Shown here: piece by piece, positions 53,804 to 62,731 of the stretch
Layout: the number at the start of each line of letters is the position of its first letter
Numbering within the stretch: position 1 is the stretch's first letter
Assembly (NCBI RefSeq): GCF_003259435.1
Contig: NZ_QLMA01000010.1
Coordinates: 62,001-126,000, forward strand
DNA length: 64,000 nt
Source of the DNA: Chitinophaga dinghuensis
GTDB taxonomy: Bacteria; Bacteroidota; Bacteroidia; Chitinophagales; Chitinophagaceae
Direction of reading: 5' to 3'
Made by a program: the position numbers and the translations under genes
Notes under the pieces: generated by a model
Databases searched by the model: none
What the model was told of the DNA's origin: nothing
Seen by the model: only the letters and a program-made list of their open reading frames with translations

Positions 53804-54688
53804 TCAACTAGCGAGAGCAGCGGCGCCACTAACGATCTCGGTGAGCTCAGTGGTGATGGCAGCCTGACGTGCGCGGTTGTAAGAGATTTTCAAGTTACGC
53901 AGCAGTTCAGAAGCGTTTTCTGTTGCCTTATCCATAGCGGTCATACGAGCACCGTGTTCGGATGCATGTGTGTCCAGGATTGCTTTAAAGAACTGAGTGT
54001 TCAGAATTTTAGGCATCAGTTCAGCGATCAGCACGTCTTTCTGTGGCTCATAGATGAAATCCGCTTTCAGACTTTTTCCATCTTCGTTTTCCACTTTCGC
54101 AATTGGGAGGAACTGTTCTGCAACGAAATCCTGCATTGCGGCGTTCTTGAACTGGCTGTAGATGATTTCTACTGCATCGTAGGAACCTTCAGTAAAACCT
54201 TCCATTGCAATAGCAGCAGCTTGTTTTACGTGATCGAAGGTCAGATCAGAGAACATGTTCCAGAACTTGTCATTTACTTTATAACCGTTGTTGAGGAAGT
54301 TCTCATAACCTTTCTTACCGATAGGCAGAATTTCAACGTTTCCTTTTTCAAATTGTTCAGCATATTTCTCGCGGATAACGCGTTTTGCCGTTTTGATCAG
54401 GTTGGAGTTGAAAGCGCCACACAGCCCTCTGTCGGAAGTGATCACCACGATCAGTACTTTTTCAATCTCACGTTGAGCAGCCAGTGGTGTATCGATATTG
54501 CCTTCGCTGTTGGAAACAATATTCTGCAACATTTCCTGCAGTTTCAGCGCGTAAGGACGCATCAACGTAATGGCATCCTGTGCACGTTTCAACTTAGCAG
54601 CACTCACCATTTTCATGGCTTTCGTGATCTGCTGACCAGATTGAATAGATTTGATTCGGTTACGAACTTCTTTAAGCTGTCCGGACAT
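53804..54688 (-). CDS. atpG: ATP synthase F1 gamma subunit
   Basis: A 294-residue central rotor subunit of F1. N-terminal helix LKEVRNRIKSIQSGQQITKAMKMVSAAKLKRAQD and C-terminal helix RMTAMDKATENASELLRNLKISYNRARQAAITTELTEIVSGA are both diagnostic (quoted in parts here: ITKAMKMVSAAKLKRAQ and RARQAAITTELTEIVSG). The central Rossmann-like part has ITSDRGLCGAFNSN. In most bacteria the gene follows atpA; here its upstream neighbour is a DJ-1/PfpI gene, 165 bases away, so atpG has its own promoter. Confidence 0.97.
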   Translation of the reverse strand: MSGQLKEVRNRIKSIQSGQQITKAMKMVSAAKLKRAQDAITLMRPYALKLQEMLQNIVSNSEGNIDTPLAAQREIEKVLIVVITSDRGLCGAFNSNLIKTAKRVIREKYAEQFEKGNVEILPIGKKGYENFLNNGYKVNDKFWNMFSDLTFDHVKQAAAIAMEGFTEGSYDAVEIIYSQFKNAAMQDFVAEQFLPIAKVENEDGKSLKADFIYEPQKDVLIAELMPKILNTQFFKAILDTHASEHGARMTAMDKATENASELLRNLKISYNRARQAAITTELTEIVSGAAALAS

Positions 54689-54853
54689 ATATTTAAAATC
54701 AATTACGAATTACAAAAGATGTAAAATCCAAGGTTAAACCCCTGAATTTGGCTGCAAAGGTAAGCATTGCCGATTTAATTTGAAAATCCGTAATGAGATA
54801 ATTTAGAATTAATTTATGGCTATGAATATCAATAACTTACAGATACTCAAAAC

Positions 54854-55435
54854 TTACAGCGTAATGGTAGTACCCAAGACTTTCAAAAATGCCGCAATCC
54901 ATTGAGGATGAGCTGGCCAGGCGGGGGAAGTCACCAGTTTTCCGTCTACAACGGCTTCTGTTACATTCACCGTTACATACTCGCCACCCGCAGCGGTTAC
55001 TTCTGGCGCCACTGCCGGATAAGCCGTCAGTTTACGTCCGCGCACCACATCTGCCGCCGTCAGTATCTGGATACCATGACAAACCGCCGCAACGGGCTTG
55101 TCGTTGGCAAAGAAATGCTTCACCACTTCCAATACCTGTTTATTTAAGCGCAGGTATTCCGGCGCACGGCCACCGGCAATCACCAGGGCATCATAATCCG
55201 CCACTTTGATATCATTAAAAGCCGCATTCAACACAAATCCATGCCCAGGCTTCTCGCTGTAAGTCTGGTCGCCTTCAAAATCATGTATCGCCGTCTTAAT
55301 CTTATCCCCTGCTCCTTTATCCGGACAAACGGCATGTACTTCATGTCCTATCATCTGAAGCATTTGGAACGGTACCATTGTTTCGTAATCTTCCGCATAA
55401 TCGCCGGTAAGCAGCAGTATTTTCTTTTGTGCCAT
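54854..55435 (-). CDS. DJ-1/PfpI-family protein
   Basis: About 193 residues from ATG 55435 (MAQKK); the frame is open to a TTG at 55462. It has the PfpI layout: KKILLLTGDYAEDYETMVPFQML, the VIAGGRAPEYL strand, and the nucleophile elbow AVCHGIQ with the reactive Cys. Members act as proteases, deglycases or stress chaperones. The C-terminal part VTSPAWPAHPQWIAAFLKVLG is typical for PfpI. The gene lies upstream of atpG on the same strand but a 165-base gap separates them. Confidence 0.9.
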   Translation of the reverse strand: MAQKKILLLTGDYAEDYETMVPFQMLQMIGHEVHAVCPDKGAGDKIKTAIHDFEGDQTYSEKPGHGFVLNAAFNDIKVADYDALVIAGGRAPEYLRLNKQVLEVVKHFFANDKPVAAVCHGIQILTAADVVRGRKLTAYPAVAPEVTAAGGEYVTVNVTEAVVDGKLVTSPAWPAHPQWIAAFLKVLGTTITL

Positions 55436-55556
55436 GGGTTTAATGGATTTAAAATTGAGCAATTAAAAATGGTACTGAAGATAACGATTTTCATGCAGCC
55501 TCTTTTCCACCCATCCAAAGAATTAACAACTTCATAAAAATCATTCATGCAATCGG

Positions 55557-55586
55557 TTGTAAAAATGAAATCTATTTTATATTTTG
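55557..55586 (+). promoter_or_regulatory. promoter of the double-DUF1080 gene
   Basis: TTG (55557-55559) and TATTTTG (55580-55586) are 20 bases apart, close to the Bacteroidota consensus. The ATG is 25 bases downstream. Confidence 0.5.
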
Positions 55587-55611
55587 GAGACCACTTTATT
55601 TCCGGTTAGTT

Positions 55612-56988
55612 ATGAAAAAATTACTACTTGTATGTGGTGGTGTGCTGTTCCTATCTGGCGCACTACAGGCTCAGAAAGCCAACAAATCAGGATGGCAGGA
55701 CCTCTTCAACGGAAAGGATCTGAAAGGCTGGAAACAGCTGGGCGGTAAAGCAATCTATTCCGCGCAAAACGGAGAAATCGTAGGTACTACCGTCACCAAC
55801 ACGCCTAATTCTTTCCTCGCCACAGATAAAGATTATGGTGATTTTATCCTAGAGCTGGAATTCAGGCTGGAGAAAGACTTCAACTCCGGTATTCAGTTCC
55901 GTAGCCAAAGTCGGCCTGACTATCAGAATGGTCGCGTATACGGCTACCAAATGGAAATTGACCCCTCTGACCGTAAATGGAGTGGCGGTATTTATGAAGA
56001 AGGCCGCAGAGGATGGCAGTATCCAATGGAATATAACCCTGGCGGACAAAATGCCTTCACCAATACTGGCTGGAATAAGTATCGTATAGAATGCAGAGGT
56101 AACGAGATGCGTACCTGGGTGAATGGCGTACCTACTGCACACCTGATAGATACAGCCTTACCAAAGGGTTTCATCGCCCTGCAAGTGCATGCAATCGGAA
56201 AAAATGAGGCAGACGCCAATAAGAGCATCCACTGGCGTAACATCCGCATCATAGAAAATCCTAAGTCTTCCCAATATTCCCCATATGACAATATTTATGT
56301 GGTGAATAACGTGGTAAATACCGTTTCTGACCAACAGAAAAAGAATGGTTTTCAATTACTTTGGGATGGTAAATCTAACAAAGGCTGGAGAGGTTACAAC
56401 CTGAAATCATTCCCTGATAAAGGCTGGACATATAATGATGGCACTATGACGATCCATTCCAGTGATGGAAATGAAGAAGGTAGCGGTGGAGACATCGTTA
56501 CGGATAAGGAATATGGCGCTTTTGAAATGGAATATGAGTTCAAACTTACCAAAGGAGCCAATTCCGGTGTAAAATATTTCGTAAAAGAGTCATATGATAC
56601 GAAAGGTAAATCAGCGATTGGGCTGGAATACCAGGTTCTGGACGACGAAGTTCACCCGGATGCTAAACTCGGCAGGGACGGAAACCGCACACTGGCTTCA
56701 CTTTATGACCTGATTGCAAGAAAACAGGAAAAACGTGCCATATTACCCATTGGAGAATGGAACAAAGGTCGTATTATTGTGTATCCAAATAACCACGTAG
56801 AACACTGGCTGAATGGTTTTAAAGTGTTGGAATACGAAAGAGGTTCTCAAGCCTTCAAAGATCTCGTGGCTATCAGCAAATATAAAAACTGGACCAACTT
56901 TGGTCTGTGGCCGGAAGGTCACATTCTCCTCCAGGATCACGGCAATGAAGTGTCTTTCAGGAGTTTAAGACTTAAAGTGCTCAAATAA
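55612..56988 (+). CDS. secreted protein with two DUF1080 domains
   Basis: A 458-residue protein with a signal peptide (cleavage near ALQAQ) and two DUF1080 (3-keto-disaccharide hydrolase-like) modules. The first spans about 27-220 (WQDLFNGKDLKGWKQLGGKA, NSGIQFRSQSRPDYQNGRVYG), the second about 245-458 (LLWDGKSNKGWRGYNLKSFP, GVKYFVKESYDTKGKSAIG, KILLQDHG-like text near the end). The domains differ, so this is an old duplication. It probably acts on a glycoside or its 3-keto form in the periplasm. It has its own promoter and terminator. Confidence 0.9.
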   Translation: MKKLLLVCGGVLFLSGALQAQKANKSGWQDLFNGKDLKGWKQLGGKAIYSAQNGEIVGTTVTNTPNSFLATDKDYGDFILELEFRLEKDFNSGIQFRSQSRPDYQNGRVYGYQMEIDPSDRKWSGGIYEEGRRGWQYPMEYNPGGQNAFTNTGWNKYRIECRGNEMRTWVNGVPTAHLIDTALPKGFIALQVHAIGKNEADANKSIHWRNIRIIENPKSSQYSPYDNIYVVNNVVNTVSDQQKKNGFQLLWDGKSNKGWRGYNLKSFPDKGWTYNDGTMTIHSSDGNEEGSGGDIVTDKEYGAFEMEYEFKLTKGANSGVKYFVKESYDTKGKSAIGLEYQVLDDEVHPDAKLGRDGNRTLASLYDLIARKQEKRAILPIGEWNKGRIIVYPNNHVEHWLNGFKVLEYERGSQAFKDLVAISKYKNWTNFGLWPEGHILLQDHGNEVSFRSLRLKVLK

Positions 56989-57027
56989 AATATTTTATCT
57001 TTTTTTTCATTGTTCACTGTTCTAAAT

Positions 57028-57062
57028 AAGCATTCCGATTCTTCGGAATGCTTTCTTTTTTA
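57028..57062 (+). terminator. intrinsic terminator after the double-DUF1080 gene
   Basis: AAGCATTCCGA (57028-57038) pairs perfectly with TCGGAATGCTT (57043-57053), followed by a T-rich run. Confidence 0.9.
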
Positions 57063-57090
57063 TTAGATTTATTGTCGCTAAACCACTCTT

Positions 57091-58869
57091 ATGACGTTAT
57101 CCAAGTACAAAACCGGCATCCTTGCCCTGGCAACCCTATGGGCCGTTTCCTGTAAACCAGGAGGAGGCAACCAGCAGGAAACAGCTTCCAGGCTAAAGGA
57201 TATTGCCGCCCGCTATTACGATGCCAACATGGCCCTCAACCCGGTGCAAGCCACCTTCAACGGAGAAAATAAATACAATGGCGACCTTGCCATTGATATC
57301 AGCGACTCCTGGAGAGCTTCCGCAGATTCCGTTTGCGTGAAATTCCAGGACGAACTGAAGAATATTGATACCGCACAGCTCAGCAGCAATGATCGTATCA
57401 CCTACGATATGTTATCCCGCGAACTGACTATGACCCGGGAATCCTTCAAATACCATGACAACCTGATGCCAGTGCAGCAGTTTACCTGCCTCCCACTCAC
57501 GCTGGCACAATTAGGTTCCGGATCTTCCGCCCAGCCCTTCAAAACCCTGGAGGATTATCACAATTTCATGAAGCGTATGCAGCGCTTCGCCGAATGGTCC
57601 GATACCGCTATCGCCAACATGAAACGTGGTATTGCAACTGGCTACGTTCTGCCTAAAACGCTGGTGGTGAAAACCATTCCACAGCTGGCAGACCTCGCGA
57701 AAAACGATACTTCCAACATTTATTTCGCACCGATTAAGTCTATCCCGGATTCTATCCCGGCAGCAGATAAAGCTACGCTGGCAGCAGATTATAAGGCTGC
57801 TGTTGAAAAGTATATTCTTCCGTCCTATGCTAAACTGAAACAGTTCATGGAAACGGAATACCTGCCTAAAGCCCGCACCAGCAGCGGTATTGATAGTCTC
57901 CCTGATGGGAAACCATTCTACAGTTTCCTAATCAAATCCTGGACAACTACAGATAAAACGCCGGATGAAATCTTTGCATTAGGCGAGAAAGAAGTAGCCC
58001 GTATCAGAGGAGAAATGGAAGCCGTGAAAAACAGCGTAGGCTTCAAAGGAGATCTGCCTGCATTCTTTGATTTCGTGCGCAGTGATAAACAATTCAAAAT
58101 CTTTAAAACGCCTGCAGCTATACTGGATTCCTTTAAGGCGATCGAGAATAAGATCATGCCTGGCGTGCGTAAGATGTATGGTCATCTCCCTAAAACAAAA
58201 TTCGAAATCAGACAAACAGAGGCCTTCCGCGCTGCTTCTGCCTCTGCTGAATACCAACCTGGATCTCCTGATGGCACCAGACCTGGCGTTTTCTACGTAC
58301 CTATCCTGGATGCCACTAAATTCAGCTATGTAGGCATGGAATGCCTGTTCCTGCATGAAGCCATTCCTGGTCACCACTTCCAGTTCTCTCTGCAACAGGA
58401 AAATGATTCCCTGCCCAAATTCCGCCGCTTTACCTGGATTGGCGCCTATGGCGAAGGTTATGCACTGTATTGTGAAAGTCTGGGTAAAGAACTGGGACTG
58501 TATACGAATCCATATATGTATTTCGGCCGACTCAGCGACGAAATCCATCGCGCTATTCGTTTAGTCGTAGACGTTGGATTACATAGCAAAGGCTGGACAC
58601 GTGAACAAGCCATTAAATATATGATGGATAACGAGCCCGTTTCAGAACAGGAAGTAACCGCTGAAATCGAGCGCTACATGGCCATTCCGGGTCAGGCGTT
58701 GTCCTATAAAATAGGAGAATTAAAAATCCGTGAACTGCGCAATAAATACACATCAGAACTGGGAAATAAATTCTCTTTATCCTCTTTCCATGATGAATTG
58801 CTGAAAGACGGTTGCGTACCGCTTTCTGTATTAGAACAGAAAATGGCACGTTGGGCCAAAACATTCTAA
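57091..58869 (+). CDS. DUF885 lipoprotein metallopeptidase
   Basis: A 592-residue lipoprotein with lipobox TLWAVSCKPG. The DUF885 zinc site HEAIPGHH is at residues 422-429, and a Glu for the third ligand is expected in the later GYALYCESLGKELG text. The rest is helical, as in the M32/M3-like gluzincin fold of this family. It should cut peptides in the periplasm or at the cell surface. Length is usual for the family. It has flanking terminators and appears monocistronic. Confidence 0.9.
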   Translation: MTLSKYKTGILALATLWAVSCKPGGGNQQETASRLKDIAARYYDANMALNPVQATFNGENKYNGDLAIDISDSWRASADSVCVKFQDELKNIDTAQLSSNDRITYDMLSRELTMTRESFKYHDNLMPVQQFTCLPLTLAQLGSGSSAQPFKTLEDYHNFMKRMQRFAEWSDTAIANMKRGIATGYVLPKTLVVKTIPQLADLAKNDTSNIYFAPIKSIPDSIPAADKATLAADYKAAVEKYILPSYAKLKQFMETEYLPKARTSSGIDSLPDGKPFYSFLIKSWTTTDKTPDEIFALGEKEVARIRGEMEAVKNSVGFKGDLPAFFDFVRSDKQFKIFKTPAAILDSFKAIENKIMPGVRKMYGHLPKTKFEIRQTEAFRAASASAEYQPGSPDGTRPGVFYVPILDATKFSYVGMECLFLHEAIPGHHFQFSLQQENDSLPKFRRFTWIGAYGEGYALYCESLGKELGLYTNPYMYFGRLSDEIHRAIRLVVDVGLHSKGWTREQAIKYMMDNEPVSEQEVTAEIERYMAIPGQALSYKIGELKIRELRNKYTSELGNKFSLSSFHDELLKDGCVPLSVLEQKMARWAKTF

Positions 58870-58893
58870 AAAAAGATTTTAACAGAATTTTTA

Positions 58894-58927
58894 GGGAGAG
58901 ATTAAAAAAAATCTCTCCCTTTTTTTA
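58894..58927 (+). terminator. intrinsic terminator after the DUF885 gene
   Basis: GGGAGAGATT (58894-58903) pairs perfectly with AATCTCTCCC (58910-58919), followed by eight T. Confidence 0.92.
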
Positions 58928-59002
58928 TTTCACAAATAATTGATATACAATTTTTTAAAATAGCAAAAACGTTTAACCAAGCACGTTAGTGGTCTCTACA
59001 TT

Positions 59003-59019
59003 TGGCATTGCTTTCGCAT
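59003..59019 (+). promoter_or_regulatory. sigma-54 type -24/-12 promoter
   Basis: TTGGCATTGC... carries GG at 59004-59005 and GC at 59016-59017 with exactly 10 bases between, as RpoN promoters (TGGCAC-N5-TTGCA) require. The ATG at 59043 is 26 bases after the -12 GC. The paralog at 62199 has a matching site. Confidence 0.6.
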
Positions 59020-59042
59020 TACAGTCATCAAACGGACAGTAT

Positions 59043-59711
59043 ATGAAAAAGACAATTTTACTCATAGGTTTATTGATTGCAGGAGTTAGCATCCAACGTA
59101 GTTTTGCACAGGTGAGCGTGAATATTAATATTGGCAGTCAGCCGCTCTGGGGCCCCACCGGATATGATTATGTTCAATATTATTATCTGCCGGATATAGA
59201 TGCTTATTATAACGTAGCGAATCGTCAGTTTATTTACATGGACAGGAACAGATGGGTATTCGCCAATAATTTACCAGGCTTTTATCAATGCGACTTGGAC
59301 AGATGCTACAAAGTAGTGGTAAACGACCCGAATCCATGGATGCGGGCTGATTTCTACAGAAACAGATATGTACAATACAGAGGTTATTATGACAGACAAC
59401 GCATCATCAGAAACACCACAGACGTAAGATATGTACAGGTGCACAGATGGGACGACAGAAGAGATGACCGGAGATATTACAGCGATAACGACTGGAGACG
59501 CAATAACGGAAACACCAACTGGAGAGTGAATAATGACCATAACAACGGCTGGAGAGATAATGGCAGAGACAATAACTGGAACAATAACAACAATAACGGA
59601 AGAGGAAACGGCAGAGACAATAACTGGAATAATAACAATAACAACAATAACAACAACGGAAGAGGAAACGACAACAGAGGCGATAATGGTCGCTGGCGTG
59701 ATCACAGATAA
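59043..59711 (+). CDS. secreted protein of a paralog pair, Asn-rich tail
   Basis: A 222-residue protein from ATG 59043 (the longer frame from 58989 would run across the promoter). Signal peptide about 1-22 (cleavage near SFAQ). A conserved core follows, about 22-130: VNINIGSQPLWGPTGYDYVQYYYLPDIDAYY (in parts) then KVVVNDPNPWMRADFY. The last 80 residues are low-complexity Asn, Gly, Arg and Asp. The protein at 62199 shares the core but has another tail. The core is repeated in many Bacteroidota envelope proteins of unknown role. Expression appears to depend on sigma-54. Confidence 0.78.
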   Translation: MKKTILLIGLLIAGVSIQRSFAQVSVNINIGSQPLWGPTGYDYVQYYYLPDIDAYYNVANRQFIYMDRNRWVFANNLPGFYQCDLDRCYKVVVNDPNPWMRADFYRNRYVQYRGYYDRQRIIRNTTDVRYVQVHRWDDRRDDRRYYSDNDWRRNNGNTNWRVNNDHNNGWRDNGRDNNWNNNNNNGRGNGRDNNWNNNNNNNNNNGRGNDNRGDNGRWRDHR

Positions 59712-59738
59712 ACTCAGCATATATACAAAAGGAAAAGA

Positions 59739-59776
59739 GGCCGTCTCAGAAGTAATTCTGGGACGGCCATTTTCTT
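59739..59776 (+). terminator. intrinsic terminator after the Asn-rich protein gene
   Basis: GGCCGTCTCAGAA (59739-59751) pairs with TTCTGGGACGGCC (59755-59767, one G.T), followed by ATTTTCTTTTT. Confidence 0.85.
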
Positions 59777-59837
59777 TTTCCCAAGAGGATGATTCGCTGA
59801 AAACTAGTTTGCGACGTCCTCCAGTATTTAAAGGCGA

Positions 59838-60956
59838 TTATATTTTCCTAAAGAATTCGGCAAGCTCTCTGGAATAGACCTCAGGCTGTTCCATCGCTGC
59901 AAAATGGCCTCCTTTGCCCAGTTTGTTGAAGCTTACAACATTGGCCATCCTTTCCGCCCACTCTTTAGGGAATTGGGCTTCCTTGGGAAACAGCGATACC
60001 CCTGTTGGTACGCCTACCCGTTGGGAGGATTGCAGTCCGCCCATATAACTGGCGCGACCATTCTCGGCATATGTTCTGATGGATGAATTAATGGATTGGC
60101 TTACCCAGTAGATCATAATGTTTGTGATCATTTTGTCCATGCTAATACCATTTTCGGGATTTCCGTCATGGTCACTCCAGGCATGGAATTTTTCGATGAT
60201 CCAGGAGGCGAGTCCCACAGGGCTGTCATTGAGTCCATAACCCAGGGTTTGCGGCTTAGTTGCCTGGATCATATTGAATGCGCCTTCTGTGTAGAACCAA
60301 TGTTGTATTTGTTGGCCAAATGCCTGTTCGGCAGGTGTCATCGTTCCCCAGTCCTCGCTGCCGTTGGGATAACCTACGTCCGTTAAATGAATAGCCTTTA
60401 CATTGTCTGGGAACTGCACTGCCAGCGACTTCGTGATCAAAGTGCCCATATCGCCGCCCGCGGCAAAGTAGGAGGAATATCCCAGTACTTCTGTCATGAG
60501 TTTGTTGAACAGGGCTGCCGTCTTATCGCTATTCAGGGCTGTTTGTTGGGAGAATCCGAACCCAGGAATGGAAGGGATCACAACGTCATAAGAAGGTCCG
60601 CCTTCAGTGGGATGGGTCAGCATGGGAACGATCGGGAGAAAGCGATAGAACGAGTCTGGCCATCCATGGCTCAGGATCAGCGGCGAATTATTTTCTCCCT
60701 GGCCTTTTACATAAACGAAGTGAATGGTAACGCCGTCTATTTCGGTCTTGTATTGGGGAAACTGGTTGATTTCCGCTTCGTGGGTTCTCCAATCATATTC
60801 TGTTTGCCAATAGCGCACCAGTTCCCGCAAATACCCTGGATTGGTGCCATAATTCCAACCGGCATTTTCAGGTTCATCCGTCCACCTGGTTTGTTGTAGT
60901 CTTGCTGATAGATCATTCAGTGTTTCTTGCGGTACATTAATGCTAAAAGGGTTCAT
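59838..60956 (-). CDS. epoxide hydrolase (microsomal type)
   Basis: About 372 residues from ATG 60956 (MNPFSINVP). It has the N-terminal EHN lid domain (about 1-110, LNDLSARLQQTRWTDEPE) and an alpha/beta-hydrolase core: oxyanion HGWPDSFY, nucleophile Asp in AAGGDMGTLI, and catalytic His in KGGHFAAMEQP. These enzymes open epoxides to diols by an ester intermediate. Upstream AraC regulator is divergent only in name: both genes are on the minus strand, with this gene downstream by 93 bases, so they may share a transcript. Confidence 0.93.
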   Translation of the reverse strand: MNPFSINVPQETLNDLSARLQQTRWTDEPENAGWNYGTNPGYLRELVRYWQTEYDWRTHEAEINQFPQYKTEIDGVTIHFVYVKGQGENNSPLILSHGWPDSFYRFLPIVPMLTHPTEGGPSYDVVIPSIPGFGFSQQTALNSDKTAALFNKLMTEVLGYSSYFAAGGDMGTLITKSLAVQFPDNVKAIHLTDVGYPNGSEDWGTMTPAEQAFGQQIQHWFYTEGAFNMIQATKPQTLGYGLNDSPVGLASWIIEKFHAWSDHDGNPENGISMDKMITNIMIYWVSQSINSSIRTYAENGRASYMGGLQSSQRVGVPTGVSLFPKEAQFPKEWAERMANVVSFNKLGKGGHFAAMEQPEVYSRELAEFFRKI

Positions 60957-61048
60957 AAACTGGAGTATTTGTTTTGTTCGATACAAAAATAGTCAGCTGG
61001 CTCCTCCTGGCATTGTAAAAAATTTACCTAGGACACTTGTCAGTGAGT

Positions 61049-61903
61049 CTAGGGTTTCTTTGCATCCGGATCATCATTGGGAAATTGCAGGATCATTTCA
61101 GGCACCAGCTCATTTTCCTCCAAGGCTAATTGAGATCTCAGATACTCCATTGGCTTTAACCCTGTAAAATGGGCAAAATCTTTTATGAGATGGGCCTGGT
61201 CAAAATAACCGTACCGGTGGATGATGGAGAACCAGTCGATATGGGACTTATTTTTTTGGATTTCCGTAATCACCTGCTGTAGCCGATGAACTCTTTGCAG
61301 GTATTTGGGTGAAAAGCCCGTATATGTTTTAAGCAGGTGAATGACGTGCTTTTGAGAATAGCCGGATTTCTGTATTAACCAGTCGATAGGTTTGTCTATA
61401 TGCTGGTTGACAAATCTCACGATATGGTATCCCATGTTCTCTTCAACCGAATATTGTAAAAAGTAATTTTCGATCAATGCGAACCTCTCTGCCAGGGAAG
61501 TGGCATTGAGTAATTTTTCATACAATCGCATGAAGGAACTCCCAAAAACAGCTTCGGCCTCCAGTCCCACATTGTCCAATACGGTAATAGGGATCTTCGT
61601 AAGCGAGAAAAAGCCCCCCACTGTAAAACGGATACTGATAATAGTAGAATTGGGATTGTTCTTGTAAAGGATTGCCTGTTTCTGCATCCCGGATATCCAG
61701 GCATTCTTCACCTCTTTTTTGCTACTGCTGTTTATTTCAGGATAAACTGTATTCAGGGTGTTTTCATTCAGTTCGATCACGAGGTTTATTCCGCCTTCCG
61801 GAAGCTCTTTGATGTAAGGCATTGATAATGATCCGCTAACGTAGACAATGTGCTGAATGAAGTCTGAGAGCGGATATGTTGGAATATGCCGGTGTACATT
61901 CAT
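61049..61903 (-). CDS. AraC-family transcriptional regulator
   Basis: A 284-residue protein from ATG 61903. The N-terminal part (about 1-170) is a beta-rich effector-binding domain of the DUF6597 type (LPEGGINLVIELNE, SIRFTVGGFFSLTKIPI), and the C-terminal AraC domain holds two helix-turn-helix motifs (LIQKSGYSQKHVIHLLKTYTGFSPKYLQRV, read in parts, and HRYGYFDQAHLIKDFAHFTGLKPMEYL). It probably controls the epoxide hydrolase gene 93 bases downstream. The effector is unknown. Confidence 0.92.
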   Translation of the reverse strand: MNVHRHIPTYPLSDFIQHIVYVSGSLSMPYIKELPEGGINLVIELNENTLNTVYPEINSSSKKEVKNAWISGMQKQAILYKNNPNSTIISIRFTVGGFFSLTKIPITVLDNVGLEAEAVFGSSFMRLYEKLLNATSLAERFALIENYFLQYSVEENMGYHIVRFVNQHIDKPIDWLIQKSGYSQKHVIHLLKTYTGFSPKYLQRVHRLQQVITEIQKNKSHIDWFSIIHRYGYFDQAHLIKDFAHFTGLKPMEYLRSQLALEENELVPEMILQFPNDDPDAKKP

Positions 61904-62039
61904 GATCGGGTCAGTGATTATCAAGGATTAAAATTGCTTGCTGTCAATTGGAAAATATTGAAAGCCCGTTTATCGCCCCAATGGAGCTCAGCCAGTTCAG
62001 TAAAAATATATCATTTCCGGTTCTTAAAAATATGGAGGT

Positions 62040-62063
62040 GGGGAGACGACAGCTTGTCTCCCC
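62040..62063. other. orphan hairpin upstream of the second paralog
   Basis: GGGGAGAC (62040-62047) pairs perfectly with GTCTCCCC (62056-62063). No T run on either side and no gene ends here. The flanking genes diverge. The rest of the 61904-62159 gap shows nothing clear. Confidence 0.5.
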
Positions 62064-62159
62064 AATAACAATCCGTAATTATTGGTTTTATATAACGCGC
62101 TCAAATAAAATGTTAAATACATAATAATCAATACACTGCGAACTATACAAATACGAAGC

Positions 62160-62176
62160 TGGCACCCTTTTGGCAT
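62160..62176 (+). promoter_or_regulatory. sigma-54 type -24/-12 promoter
   Basis: TGGCACCCTTTTGGCAT has a perfect -24 TGGCAC and a GC at 62173-62174, with 10 bases between GG and GC, as RpoN promoters need. It ends 22 bases before the ATG at 62199, matching the spacing at the paralog. Confidence 0.7.
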
Positions 62177-62198
62177 TAGTTTTTATAAAACTATTCGT

Positions 62199-62687
62199 AT
62201 GAAAAAGGTAATGATTTTTCTAGCGATGTTTTTATCGCTGGGCATGTTAGGAAATAGAGCTAATGCGCAGGTACGTGTGAATATCAATATTGGAAGCCAG
62301 CCGGTATGGGGACCGGTAGGATACGATTACGCGCAATACTATTACATGCCGGATATTGATGCATATTATTCTATTCAGCGTCAGCAGTTTGTTTATCTCC
62401 AGGGTAACCGCTGGGTATTTGGCGCTACGCTGCCTCCATCCTATCATTATGATCTCTACCGTGGTTATAAGGTAGTGGTGAATGACCCAGATCCATGGCT
62501 GCGGGCAGATGTATACCGTCAGAGATATGGCCACTACAAAGGCTGGTACGGTAAACAGTCCATTATTCGTGACAGTCACGATGCTAAATATGCAAGAGGA
62601 AATGACCATGGACACGATCGTGGCAGAGGAAATGACCATGGAGATCACGGGGATCATGGACGTGGACATGGACATGATAACCGGTAG
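62199..62687 (+). CDS. secreted protein of a paralog pair, His/Gly/Asp-rich tail
   Basis: A 162-residue protein with a signal peptide (cleavage near RANAQ). Its core (VNINIGSQPVWGPVGYDYAQ, PDIDAYYSIQRQQFVYL, KVVVNDPDPWLRAD) matches the protein at 59043 closely. The tail is different: about 30 residues made of HG, DHG and RG units, which could bind metal through His and Asp. The ATG start follows the sigma-54 site directly. Function unknown; probably envelope-located and made under the same condition as its paralog. Confidence 0.78.
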   Translation: MKKVMIFLAMFLSLGMLGNRANAQVRVNINIGSQPVWGPVGYDYAQYYYMPDIDAYYSIQRQQFVYLQGNRWVFGATLPPSYHYDLYRGYKVVVNDPDPWLRADVYRQRYGHYKGWYGKQSIIRDSHDAKYARGNDHGHDRGRGNDHGDHGDHGRGHGHDNR

Positions 62688-62731
62688 TCAGGAAAGAAAT
62701 TAAATCACTAAAAGTGAGGGGTATCCCAGCA

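Noticed and set aside
59271..59720. Val/Ile-rich frame on the minus strand opposite the Asn-rich protein
   Set aside because: Complement of Asn and Asp codons gives Val and Ile; no start signal or known motif.
61886..62068. Open frame of 60 codons upstream of the second paralog, + strand
   Set aside because: Overlaps the start of the AraC gene, ends inside a hairpin, and shows no coding composition.
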